47,384 bases of DNA from Acidimicrobiales bacterium (GTDB taxonomy: Bacteria; Actinomycetota; Acidimicrobiia; Acidimicrobiales; GCA-2861595), in contig JAUJNQ010000003.1 in the NCBI GenBank assembly GCA_030448025.1, positions 274,486 through 321,869 on the forward strand, in the 5' to 3' direction. Under the pieces are notes generated by a model that did no database searches, was not told where the DNA came from, and saw nothing but the letters and a program-made list of their open reading frames with translations. The stretch's first letter is position 1. Every line of letters begins with the position of its first letter. Of this stretch, positions 16,602-24,014 are shown in pieces. The position numbers were made by a program, and so were the translations under genes.

Positions 16602-16767
16602 GGACTTGAACCCGTGGTGTTGCGGTGTTCGCTGATGTTGTGTAATTCGCGTCAGTCCTGGTCAGAGCGTCTTTCTTGGTGGTCTTCGTGATGGCTTGTA
16701 ATTTCCCGTACCCCGATTCGGGGTCGTTCGCGGACAAATTGCTGACAAATTGATGACAAGCGACACA
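16602..16767. repeat. Direct repeat, copy B, with attachment-site copy 2
   Basis: Second copy of the 15566-15732 repeat, offset by 1036 bases; it keeps the core GGACTTGAACCC, GGTGTTGCGGTGTTCGCTGA and the GCGGACAAATTGC-TGACAAATTG-ATGACAAG arm array (16730-16760). To its left the flank differs from the tRNA (CACGATATGGCGCGAG at 16587-16602) but resembles 25928-25943. The HigBA remnant is the only cargo between copies A and B. Confidence 0.85.
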
Positions 16768-16793
16768 CCTGCCGGCCTGCGTCGAGGGTCAGC

Positions 16794-17225
16794 TCAGGAG
16801 GCAGCGCCGTGGCCAGTGCCGGGCGGGATGATCCAGCGCGCGGAGAGTCCAGTTGCCTCGGCGATGAGGTCGAAGTCATGGTCGTAATGCAGAACTGTGG
16901 CGTCGTGCTCGAGCGCGGTCGCGGCGATGAGCAGGTCCGGGATCGGACGCCGGTGCTGCCCGAGACCGGCGAGTTGATGCTGGATGTCGAGCGCTCGCAC
17001 CGCCACGGCCTCGGTGAGCCGTAGCCATGGCAGCGCCCCGAGGTCGTCCCAACGGGTCTCGTAGTCGTCGGGGTTGCGGGCCGAGTAGAGCAGTTCGAGG
17101 GCGACGATCTCGGTCATGTAGAGCGCCCCGTCTGCGGTGAGGGCCCGGAGCAGCCCGGCGGCAGCCTCGCTGTGGCGCTGTTGCTCGAAGGCCGACTTGT
17201 CGGCGAGGTGCTTGCTTAGCGCCAT
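16794..17225 (-). CDS. vapC: PIN-domain ribonuclease toxin VapC
   Basis: 143 residues with the four-acid PIN pattern: Asp9 in HLADKSAF, Glu in MTEIVALELLYSA (about 39-44), Asp97 in RRPIPDLLIAATA and Asp115/117 in HYDHDFDLIAE. VapC toxins cut tRNA or rRNA with Mg2+ and are held inactive by VapB. The ATG at 17225 lies within the end of vapB (10-base overlap), the usual coupling. It is the first gene after attachment copy 2 and is intact. Confidence 0.93.
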   Translation of the reverse strand: MALSKHLADKSAFEQQRHSEAAAGLLRALTADGALYMTEIVALELLYSARNPDDYETRWDDLGALPWLRLTEAVAVRALDIQHQLAGLGQHRRPIPDLLIAATALEHDATVLHYDHDFDLIAEATGLSARWIIPPGTGHGAAS

Positions 17226-17419
17226 GCTCCGCGCATGACGTCCGCGCCGCCGAGGTCATCCTCAGCGGTGCGCAGCCGTTCGAGGGCGGTGAGGCGCCGG
17301 GGTCGGGCTGCGATCTCGGCAAGGGCGCGGTTCACGGTCTCGACTTTGGTCGTGGTGCCCAGTTCAGCTGCCGCCGCGGCCAGTGCTTCGTCGTCGATGT
17401 CCACCAGCGTTCGTGTCAT
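17216..17419 (-). CDS. vapB: VapB-type antitoxin
   Basis: 67 residues from the ATG at 17419, with GAGGAGG seven bases upstream. The short N-terminal strand TRTLVDIDDEAL followed by AAAAELGTTTKVETVNRALA is a ribbon-helix-helix of the VapB (type II, DUF2191-like) class. The C-terminal Arg/Leu-rich segment would occupy the VapC active site. It overlaps vapC by ten bases. A longer frame upstream (from 17464) lacks a ribosome site. Confidence 0.9.
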   Translation of the reverse strand: MTRTLVDIDDEALAAAAAELGTTTKVETVNRALAEIAARPRRLTALERLRTAEDDLGGADVMRGAWR

Positions 17420-17447
17420 CAGCGCCTCCTCATTCGTCGTTGCTTTT

Positions 17448-17477
17448 GATATCACAGTGATCATCTGACGATATCAC
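17448..17477 (-). promoter_or_regulatory. Candidate VapB operator: GATATCAC repeated at 22-bp spacing
   Basis: GATATCAC occurs at 17448-17455 and 17470-17477, two helical turns apart, with a short dyad ATCAC-A-GTGAT in the first half. It is AT-rich relative to its surroundings and lies 29-58 bases ahead of the vapB start, where TA autorepression sites usually sit. Suggestive only. Confidence 0.45.
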
Positions 17478-17568
17478 TCGTTCGAGGGCGCTGCTGCCAG
17501 CCGGCCGATGCGGAGCGAGCTGAGGAGGGTCAACCACGACGGCGGACGGCGGGTGCAGACTGCCCGGC

Positions 17569-18368
17569 GTGAGCGAGGCCGACGGCGACGACGGATGGAC
17601 GGCGGCCGACGATCTCGTTGCCCTGCACACCGCTGGCGATGTCGACGAGTTCAACCGCCGTCTCGTGCTGTATCCGACTGGCCCCACCAACCGCTCAGAC
17701 GCGTTCGAACCGTGGTGCCTGTTCCACCACTTCCATAAGGACAACCCGGACGGGGCGGCCACCACGGCCGTCCTCCTCGTGACGGACCGGCGATGGAGCA
17801 ACGCCACCGGGCGCTTCATCCGCCGGATCGACGAGTCCGGGCTCATCCCTCCCGAGGACCTCGACTTCCTGGCCCAGACGTTCGTCGCGGCCGGCCCGCA
17901 CGTCTACTGGGAAGTTCCGGGCGAGTGGCTCGGTGGACCTGCGATCACCATCGACTTCCAGTCAAAGACGATCGAGACGGAGCCCGACGAGGAGGAACCG
18001 GACGACAGCGCCGACGAGGGCCCGGTCGTCGTTGCTCGAGAAGTACGACCGCCACTGCGGCGGTGGGCCGCCGGGCGCATCGTTCGCGCCGACCCGGGCA
18101 TGTGGAGCAAGCTCGTGACGCGGCGCGCGAGAGAGCGACCCGAGAGTTGGTGCAGCGATCGTGCGCGGCGTCCTCGACGGCGTCGACGGACTGACGCCGA
18201 CGGCTCGCGCCGCGTCGTCAAACTGGCCACCACGTGGCCGCAGCACGACATCCGCGAGGCCGCTGCGGCGATCACCGCGAGACGGGAGCCCGAAACCAAG
18301 TCCTCCCCGGCCGAACCGACGGCCCCGCCATGTCGCAGCGCGACGCTGCACAGGCCTCGTTGTTCTGA
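17569..18368 (+). pseudogene. Conserved hypothetical protein gene with several frameshifts
   Basis: A GTG at 17569 starts a protein-like sequence (TAADDLVALHTAGDVDEFNR, FEPWCLFHHFHKDNPDGAAT, TAVLLVTDRRWSNATGRFIR, LIPPEDLDFLAQTFVAAGPH, VYWEVPGEWLGGPAITIDFQ) for about 160 codons. After KLVTRRARE the coding pattern jumps between all three frames (ATRELVQR; RGVLDGVDGLTPTARA; VVKLATTWPQHDIREAAAAI) and ends most naturally in a third frame as GPAMSQRDAAQASLF-stop at 18368. I recall similar actinobacterial proteins of unknown function but no named domain. The gene is broken by several one-base indels. Confidence 0.65.
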
Positions 18369-18396
18369 ACGACCTACCGGGGCGCCGGCGTGGGCA

Positions 18397-18690
18397 TCAT
18401 CGCCCCCGTGGCGTCTCGATCGCCCGGGTCAGAATTTCGAAGGCGTCGTCGAGGCGCCGTTGGCGCCGCCGGTCAGGCTCGTGGTTCGCTTCGGCGGCCA
18501 CGTAACCCATCAGCTCGTCGAGGTCGTCGTCGTCCCCGAGCAGGACAACGCATTCTGCCGAGGCTTCGGCGCTGAACACCGTCGGGCAGTCGAGGAAGTG
18601 GCGGAGGTCCGACGTACATCTCGTACGACCGTAGTTCGGGCCGAGACCGAGCGACCCGAGCGTAAGACTGGCAGTGTGTTCGTCATTCAC
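18397..18690 (-). CDS. Hypothetical protein, 97 residues
   Basis: An open minus-strand frame starting MNDEHTASLTLGSLGLGPNY and continuing RTRCTSDLRHFLDCPTVFSA, then an acidic segment (LLGDDDDLDELMGYVAAEAN) and a basic helical end (RRRQRRLDDAFEILTRAIE). The first 35 residues remind me of a family of small actinobacterial proteins beginning LGSLGLG...CTADLRHFLDLP, but the rest differs, so it may be a truncated or chimeric member. Its 5' end overlaps the start of the divergent DUF6933 remnant by 15 bases, so one of the two starts may be wrong. Confidence 0.45.
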   Translation of the reverse strand: MNDEHTASLTLGSLGLGPNYGRTRCTSDLRHFLDCPTVFSAEASAECVVLLGDDDDLDELMGYVAAEANHEPDRRRQRRLDDAFEILTRAIETPRGR

Positions 18691-19163
18691 GGCACGAAGA
18701 AGTTCCGGGACCGCGTGCCCCCGACGGACGCGCCGACGGCCGAGGTGCCGTCGACCACTGCCCTCGGCGACTGGTACGCGACCGTCTTGTTCTGGCGGCC
18801 GCAGGTCGCGCTATTCGTCAACGAGCGGACGTTGTTACCGATCCTGATTCTGTTCGCCCCGGCAGCATCGACCCTCGAACGGTTCCGTCTCGGCGCTGTC
18901 GAGACCCTCCGCGCCACGGCATCCGCACTTCCTTCGTCGAGCGGGATGGCGCGGAGATGACCCACTACCGGCTCAAGAAGACGCAGAACCGAAGCGTGCT
19001 CGGCGTCATGAACGAGTTCGCGTTCTCTGGCCGATGCCTACCGCCACGAGGCGGCCGATCTCGACCTTGTGCATCTCTCGCTGCGTCTCGCCAAGACGCC
19101 ATGCAGTCCGCTCTACAGCAGCCACGTCAGCCCGGACGCGCGCTGGCGGCGATCGCTGGGTAG
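18676..19163 (+). pseudogene. DUF6933-type protein gene with several frameshifts
   Basis: From a GTG at 18676: VFVIHGTKKFRDRV, ALGDWYATVLFWRPQVALFV, NERTLLPILILFAPAASTLE, matching the DUF6933 family as I know it. The frame is lost after TLR near 18912. Shifting by one base gives HGIRTSFVERDGAEMTHYRL, KKTQNRSVLGVMNEFAF, and a second shift near 19027 gives LADAYRHEAADLDLVHLSLR, LAKTPCSPLYSSHVSPDA, ending near IAG-stop at 19163. At least three single-base indels are required. The function of the family is unknown. A frameshifted neighbour lies just upstream, so the whole 17.5-19.2 kb stretch appears decayed. Confidence 0.7.
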
Positions 19164-19257
19164 TCGGCGATGCCTGAGCGACGGGACCAGGGAGACTGAG
19201 CGATGGACATCACCGACCTCAGCGTGCTGCACGACCTGTCGTCCGGCGGCAAGCGAC

Positions 19258-19497
19258 TCAGGGCGTGGCCACCTCGAGATCGACGACCTCAGGCTCGACA
19301 TCACCAGAGGACACGGGCATCCCTACCTTCGCGGCGGCCTCGAAGTAGCCCACGATGGCGTCATGGGTCTCTTCGAGGGCCTGCTCACGGCTGTCGCCGT
19401 AAGTCGAGAGCCAGTTCAAGCTTGGCACCGACGTCACCCAGACGCCCTGGGAGGTGTCGTGTTCGATCAAGACCTTGAAATGCCTCTGCACCGCCAA
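19258..19497 (-). CDS. HicB-like antitoxin, no HicA partner visible
   Basis: 79 residues (TTG 19497 or GTG 19491 start). The sequence FKVLIEHDTSQGVWVTSVPS, LNWLSTYGDSREQALEETHD, AIVGYFEAAAKVGM is the HicB partial RNase-H-like fold that binds HicA toxins. The typical C-terminal DNA-binding domain is short or absent. Neither side encodes a HicA double-stranded-RNA-binding-like toxin, so the antitoxin appears orphaned. A decayed copy lies at 14103-14240. The ribosome site is weak. Confidence 0.8.
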   Translation of the reverse strand: MAVQRHFKVLIEHDTSQGVWVTSVPSLNWLSTYGDSREQALEETHDAIVGYFEAAAKVGMPVSSGDVEPEVVDLEVATP

Positions 19498-19607
19498 TCC
19501 GATGTTACCGATGCTGGTCCGGGGCTACTGCAGTGTTTCGTCCAAGTCCCGGCCACGCGGTACGCAGAATCCCCCAGGTCTTGCGTAGCCGAGTTGAGAG
19601 CGGCAGG

Positions 19608-20900
19608 ATGCCCGCACGAAAGGATGTGTCACTTTCCTTTCGTAACGCGGTCGCAACGGAAAGGATCGTTTCCCTGCCCGAGCTGGTCGAATGCGTATGG
19701 GAAGGTGGCGGCTATGGCGCTCGCCGCGACCGCAAGCCCTTCCGCTTCCACGCCTTCGTCCCTGACCTCATTGGCGACTGGGACGAGCCTCTGGCGGGTC
19801 GCGCCGCGGAAGCAGTCGCTCAGGCGACAGCGGCGCTGGGAGAGCTCCAAGCCGCTGGTGCCGGCCACGATCTCGAGGCACTGGCCGGTCCCCTGCTGCG
19901 CGCCGAGGCGCTCGGCTCCTCGTTCATCGAGGGTCTGCGGGCCTCGAACAAGCGGGTAGCCCTCGCCGCGTACGAGCCGCTGGCCGCCGACGACACAGCG
20001 CGCGCCGTCCTTGGCAACGTACGGGCCATGGAGCGAGCCATCGCACTCGGCACCGAGAGTCGGCCATTGCGCCTCGACGATCTGCTCGACATCCACCGTG
20101 TGTTGCTTGAGGGCACGACCGAAGAGCGCTACGCGGGAGTGGTCCGAACCGACCAGAGCTGGATCGGCGGGCGAGGCGCGAGCCCAGCGGATGCAGTCTT
20201 TGTGCCTCCACCTCCAGACCGGGTCCCCACATTGCTCGACGATCTGATCCGGTTCGTGGATCTCAACGACCTCCCCGCAATCGCCCAAGCTGCGATCGCC
20301 CACGCGCAGTTCGAGACCATCCATCCCTTCGGGGACGGCAACGGGCGAGCAGGCAGGTGCCTCATCCATGTGATCCTCCGTCGGCGAGGCCTGGCGCCGC
20401 TGTTCGTGCCGCCGGTGAGCGTCGTCTTGGCCACCCGTGCCCGGCGCTACATCGCCGGCCTGGTCGACTTCCGCGAAGGCCGCGTCGACGACTGGATCGG
20501 CGTGTTCGCTGACGCCGTCACCGGCGCAGCCCAGGCAACGAAGCTGCTGTGGGGTCAGATCGCCGCTCTGTTCGCCGAGCTGGTAGAGCGGGCGGGCTCA
20601 CCGCGAACCGACTCAGTTGCCCGCAGGATCATCCTGGGGCTACCGGCTCAGCCGGTCGCGAGCGCCGACACCGCCGCCGCCCGGTACGGCGTGACCGCGA
20701 CGGCAGCGCGCGCCGCGCTGAACCGCCTCCAGGAGGCCGGCGTGCTCATTCCAACGCGGGTCGGACGCCGCCGCGATCGCGAGTGGATCAGCGACGAGTT
20801 GTTCCAGCTCCTCGACGCCTTCGAGCACGACCTCGGTCAACCCGCCCCAGGCGAAGCGGCCCGCCCCGCTCCGTCACCGACGCGGTCTCCGCTGCGCTGA
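19608..20900 (+). CDS. Fic-domain AMPylator (autoinhibited class II) with C-terminal winged helix
   Basis: 430 residues from ATG 19608. An N-terminal Fic_N-like part is followed by the inhibitory motif SSFIEG (S-x-x-x-E-G, about residue 103), whose Glu normally blocks ATP. The catalytic core is HPFGDGNGRAGR (about residue 238, His being the catalytic base). The C-terminal 120 residues contain a winged-helix segment (ADTAAARYGVTATAARAALN, RLQEAGVLIPTRVGRRRDRE). Fic proteins transfer AMP to hydroxyls on target proteins. The intramolecular inhibitory helix means no separate antitoxin is needed. The frame is intact. Upstream in-frame GTG/TTG starts exist but are less protein-like. Confidence 0.93.
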   Translation: MPARKDVSLSFRNAVATERIVSLPELVECVWEGGGYGARRDRKPFRFHAFVPDLIGDWDEPLAGRAAEAVAQATAALGELQAAGAGHDLEALAGPLLRAEALGSSFIEGLRASNKRVALAAYEPLAADDTARAVLGNVRAMERAIALGTESRPLRLDDLLDIHRVLLEGTTEERYAGVVRTDQSWIGGRGASPADAVFVPPPPDRVPTLLDDLIRFVDLNDLPAIAQAAIAHAQFETIHPFGDGNGRAGRCLIHVILRRRGLAPLFVPPVSVVLATRARRYIAGLVDFREGRVDDWIGVFADAVTGAAQATKLLWGQIAALFAELVERAGSPRTDSVARRIILGLPAQPVASADTAAARYGVTATAARAALNRLQEAGVLIPTRVGRRRDREWISDELFQLLDAFEHDLGQPAPGEAARPAPSPTRSPLR

Positions 20901-21415
20901 TCATCGACGCGGAGATCCGACCCGGAGCGCAAGCGCGGCCAGCAATCGCACGACGCCGGATGAAGACCGCTAAGCCTCCACCCGCTTGGTGTGCGCATCT
21001 TCTGCCACGCGGGCGTCGAAGCCCTCTTGGTCTGTGCCGAAGAGCGGACTGTCACCCGCTTCTCCTGCGCTGTCCTGCGGACTTCCCGCGGCCGGCAATT
21101 GCGTTCGTGGGAGCACGCTGGGGCGATGAGCTCGTTCACCGAGAACACGAGGTCAGCGTTCACGGATCTCGACACGCGGCCAGGCCACCCAGCGGGAAAA
21201 GGAGTATGACCCAGCCGGGGTGATCCGCCGAGGTAGACGCAGCCGTCGACCAGGCGCTCAGCGCCGATGGCAATGGGCTCAGTCCCCCGCTGCTGCGACT
21301 TTCAGCGACCACGACCCAGCTGGCGGTCATATCGATCGTCTGCGCGCCCATGAAGTTGTCGCCGACGTCTCAGCGACGGACAAGCGATCCCGACGAGTCG
21401 TAGAGTGGTGGCGTC
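20901..21415. other. 515-bp stretch without a recognisable gene
   Basis: Between the Fic gene and the IS-interrupted ORF. Short open frames exist on both strands, but none has a convincing ribosome site or family pattern. It may contain decayed coding sequence; I see no tRNA-like core, IS end or palindrome here. Confidence 0.5.
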
Positions 21416-21454
21416 GTGTCCGATCTGAACCGGCTTCCGGTGGACCTCGGAACG
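21416..21454 (+). pseudogene. 5' fragment of a small ORF interrupted by the IS element
   Basis: A GTG at 21416 opens 13 codons (SDLNRLPVDLGT after the start) that run directly into the left IS end at 21455. The 22989-23179 piece on the other side reads as the missing 3' part, although the exact join cannot be fixed without the target duplication. No family is recognised. Confidence 0.4.
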
Positions 21455-22988
21455 TGTCAAGCCCGGTGAGACAACTTCTCATGCGGATTTGATGAGTGCT
21501 TCGGGAGTGGGTTCGTTGATCCAGGCGATCGTGGGCAACTTCGGTGGCGTGGGCCGGCGATGGCGGAACCGGGACGGATTGGCGGCGTAAGCGGCATCGA
21601 GGGTGATGGTCCGCTGCTGGCGGATCTCCGTGGCGGTGCCGTAGTGGAGCGACGCAGGGGTGTGCAGGCCGACGCCGGCATGGCGGTGGATGTGGTTGTA
21701 GTGATCGAAGAAGTTGGCGCAGAAGGTGCGGGCGTCTTCGATCGAGCCGAACCGGCCGGGGAACGCCGGGCAGTACTTGAGGGTCTTGAAGTTCGCCTCC
21801 GAGTACGGGTTGTCGTTGCTCACGTGCGGGCGGCTGTGGCTGCGAGCCACGCCCAGGTCCACCAGTAGCTGGGCCACGGGCTTGGAGGTCATCGACGTTC
21901 CCCGATCGGCGTGCAGGGTGAGTTGATCGGCCTTGATCCCGTGGCGGTTCAAGGTGTCGGCGATGAACGCCTCGGCGAGCTCTCCGGTCTCGGCCGGGGT
22001 GACCATCCACCCCACGACGTAGCGGGAGTAGATGTCGATGATCACGAAGCACTCGTAGTACACGCCCCGGGTGGGGCCTGGAGTTTGGTGATATCCCACG
22101 ACCAAACCTGGTTCGGCCGCCGGGCGATCAGCTCGGGCTTCTTCTTGGCCGGATGGGTGCGCTGGCGGCGCCGCTCGCGGCTCTCGCCGGCGGCGGCCAA
22201 CAGCCGGTACATGGTCGAGATGGAGCACAGGTAGGTGCCGTCGTCGAGCAGGCGGGCCCATAACCTGGGCCGGGGCCAGGTCGCAGTACTCCTCCGAGCG
22301 CAGCACGGCCAGGATCTCCTGGCGCTCGGCCTCACTCAGCGCATTCGGTGGCGTGGGCCGAGGGGCAGGCGGGGCCGAGGTGGCTGTGCACCGGCGCCGG
22401 TAGTGGGTGGCGCGAGGCTTGCCCAACAGCTCGCACGCCCGCTTGGCCGACGTGGCCTCGACCAGCTCGGCGAAGGCAGGCTCGATCACGGCTTCGACTT
22501 CGGGTCGCAGTCCGCGCTCTCGGAGAGCAGCTCCAAGAGCGCGTGCTTTTCCCGTGATCTCCAGCGCAAGCTTGGTGCGGGCCAGCTCCGCCTCGAGCCG
22601 CTCGGCGCGGCGACGGACCTTGTCCAGCTCGACCTGCTCAGGCGAACGCTTGGCCTTGCGGCCCTTGGCGGTCAGGCCTTCGATGGCACCGGCGTCTCGG
22701 ACCTTGCGCCACTCGGCGATGTGGGAGGTGTAGAGACCCTCTCGGCGCAGCAGCGCTCCTCGTCCCTCCGAACCAGCCGGCAGGGCGTCGTACTCGTCGA
22801 GGATGCGGGCCTTGTATTCGGCTGTGAACGAGCGTCGGCGAGGCCGGGCGGCCGGGTCAGGCTCGTCCACCGCCCCATCATGGGCGCGCGCCATCAAAGA
22901 TGCAGTCGTCATGGTCATCGGTCTACGTGTTCCTGTCTCGCCCTGTAGGGATGGTCAGGTGCAGCAGGTGTCTCACGTCAGCCTGACA
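21455..22988 (-). mobile_element. IS3-like insertion sequence, about 1.53 kb, with imperfect terminal inverted repeats
   Basis: The left end TGTCAAGCCCGGTGAGACAA (from 21455) and the inverted right end TGTCAGGCTGACGTGAGACA (from 22988) match over about 22 bases with a few differences. They enclose one transposase frame on the minus strand. Size, the TG start and an orfA-like HTH plus DDE domain fit the IS3 family. No clean target duplication is visible (GAACG on the left, GACAG on the right), so the insertion may be old or one end slightly off. Confidence 0.75.
21479..22918 (-). pseudogene. IS3-like transposase, internally frameshifted twice
   Basis: The N-terminal part (RRRSFTAEYKARILDEYDAL, then RREGLYTSHIAEWRKVRDAG) is a transposase HTH, and a coiled segment (EQVELDKVRRRAERLEAELA) follows. 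The C-terminal half has the rve/DDE domain: ECFVIIDIYSRYVVGWMV, LHADRGTSMTSKPVAQLL and NPYSEANFKTLKY with the last Glu. Between about 22078 and 22261 the coding sequence is in another frame. There it reads WARLLDDGTYLCSISTMYRL and PNQVWSWDITKL, the latter holding the first catalytic Asp. One extra base near 22261 and one missing base near 22078 compensate, so the open frame never stops but its product lacks that Asp. Probably inactive. Confidence 0.8.
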
Positions 22989-23179
22989 GACAGGGGACTC
23001 GCGAGGCCATCGGCCGTGCTCGCGCTACTGGCAGGCTTCATTCGCCCAGGGTCGGCCCCTACACGTCCCCGCTCACCGCTGAGGAGCGAGATGCGGTCGC
23101 CGCGATGGTCCACGAGGGTGCCTACGCCACCGCGGTCGCCCACATCTCGGCCACGGACCCCGATCTCGCCTCTCAGTAG
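22989..23179 (+). pseudogene. 3' fragment of a small ORF beyond the IS element
   Basis: An open frame runs from the right IS end to TAG at 23177-23179 and encodes TREAIGRARATGRLHSPRVG, PYTSPLTAEERDAVAAMVHE and GAYATAVAHISATDPDLASQ. The composition is protein-like and has no start codon with a ribosome site of its own. I infer it is the distal part of the ORF beginning at 21416. No family recognised. Confidence 0.45.
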
Positions 23180-23261
23180 CTCCAGCCCGTCCGGGTCCGT
23201 GAGTTGATGTCTCGGCGCTGAGATACTCGCTTCCGGCGCGCAGGAAAGGAGTCCGCCCGGG

Positions 23262-24005
23262 ATGTCGCCCGAACTGCCTGAGTACCTCGATTTGGTCCAG
23301 ACCGCTGTCGGCTCGTACTGGAACGTTCGCCAGAGCCAAGCCGAGCGGTCTCGCGGGCAGGGCGTGCTCAACACGGGCACGCGCGCCGAAGTGACGGGTG
23401 GCCGACACCTCGATGATCTCCAGGCGCTGCTCGTCCGAGTCTTCGTCGACGCAGGGATCCCAGCGCATCTGATGGACGTGAAGAAGCGGCCGATCCCCGG
23501 CTACTTCCGGCGCGACAAGAGCTGGGATGTCGTGGTGATGGTCGCCGACCGCGTCGTTGGCATCATCGAACTGAAGTCGATGGTCGGTGAACAGCCGGGG
23601 CAGAACTACAACAACCGAACCGACGAGGCGTTAGGCCAAGCCATCGACGTGTGGACAGCAGTCGAGCGGAACATTATCGACACCCCGCTGCGCCCATGGC
23701 TCGGGTACTTCATGCTGCTCGAGGACAACGACGCTTCGAACAATCCCGTCGCGCCCCGACGACCGGTGTGGCCAGCCGATCCAGCCTTCGACGGATCGAG
23801 CTACGCCCGACGGTACGAGGTCTTCTTCGACCGAATGGTGAGAGAGCGGTTGCTCGACGCTGCCTGCCTCGTCCTTGCCCGCAAGTCCGACGGGCGGGCT
23901 CACTTCCCGAGCGACACCCTCTCGTTCCAGTCCTTCGCCGCTGCAATCCATGGAAGATGCCTCCAGTTCAAGGCCACCAATCCCGACCTTCCGTGGGACG
24001 ACTAG
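23262..24005 (+). CDS. PaeR7I/XhoI-type type II restriction endonuclease
   Basis: 247 residues from ATG 23262 (GGAG ten bases upstream). The family pattern is clear throughout: SYWNVRQSQAERSRGQGVLN, TGTRAEVTGGRHLDDLQALL, the catalytic stretch SWDVVVMVADRVVGIIELKS with Asp and E-x-K, NYNNRTDEALGQAIDVWTA, RPWLGYFMLLED and SYARRYEVFFDRMVRERLLD. Known members cut CTCGAG; the specificity here is inferred from the family. It is intact and convergent with the matching methyltransferase, nine bases apart, forming a tail-to-tail RM pair. Confidence 0.93.
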   Translation: MSPELPEYLDLVQTAVGSYWNVRQSQAERSRGQGVLNTGTRAEVTGGRHLDDLQALLVRVFVDAGIPAHLMDVKKRPIPGYFRRDKSWDVVVMVADRVVGIIELKSMVGEQPGQNYNNRTDEALGQAIDVWTAVERNIIDTPLRPWLGYFMLLEDNDASNNPVAPRRPVWPADPAFDGSSYARRYEVFFDRMVRERLLDAACLVLARKSDGRAHFPSDTLSFQSFAAAIHGRCLQFKATNPDLPWDD

Positions 24006-24014
24006 CGCAGGGCG

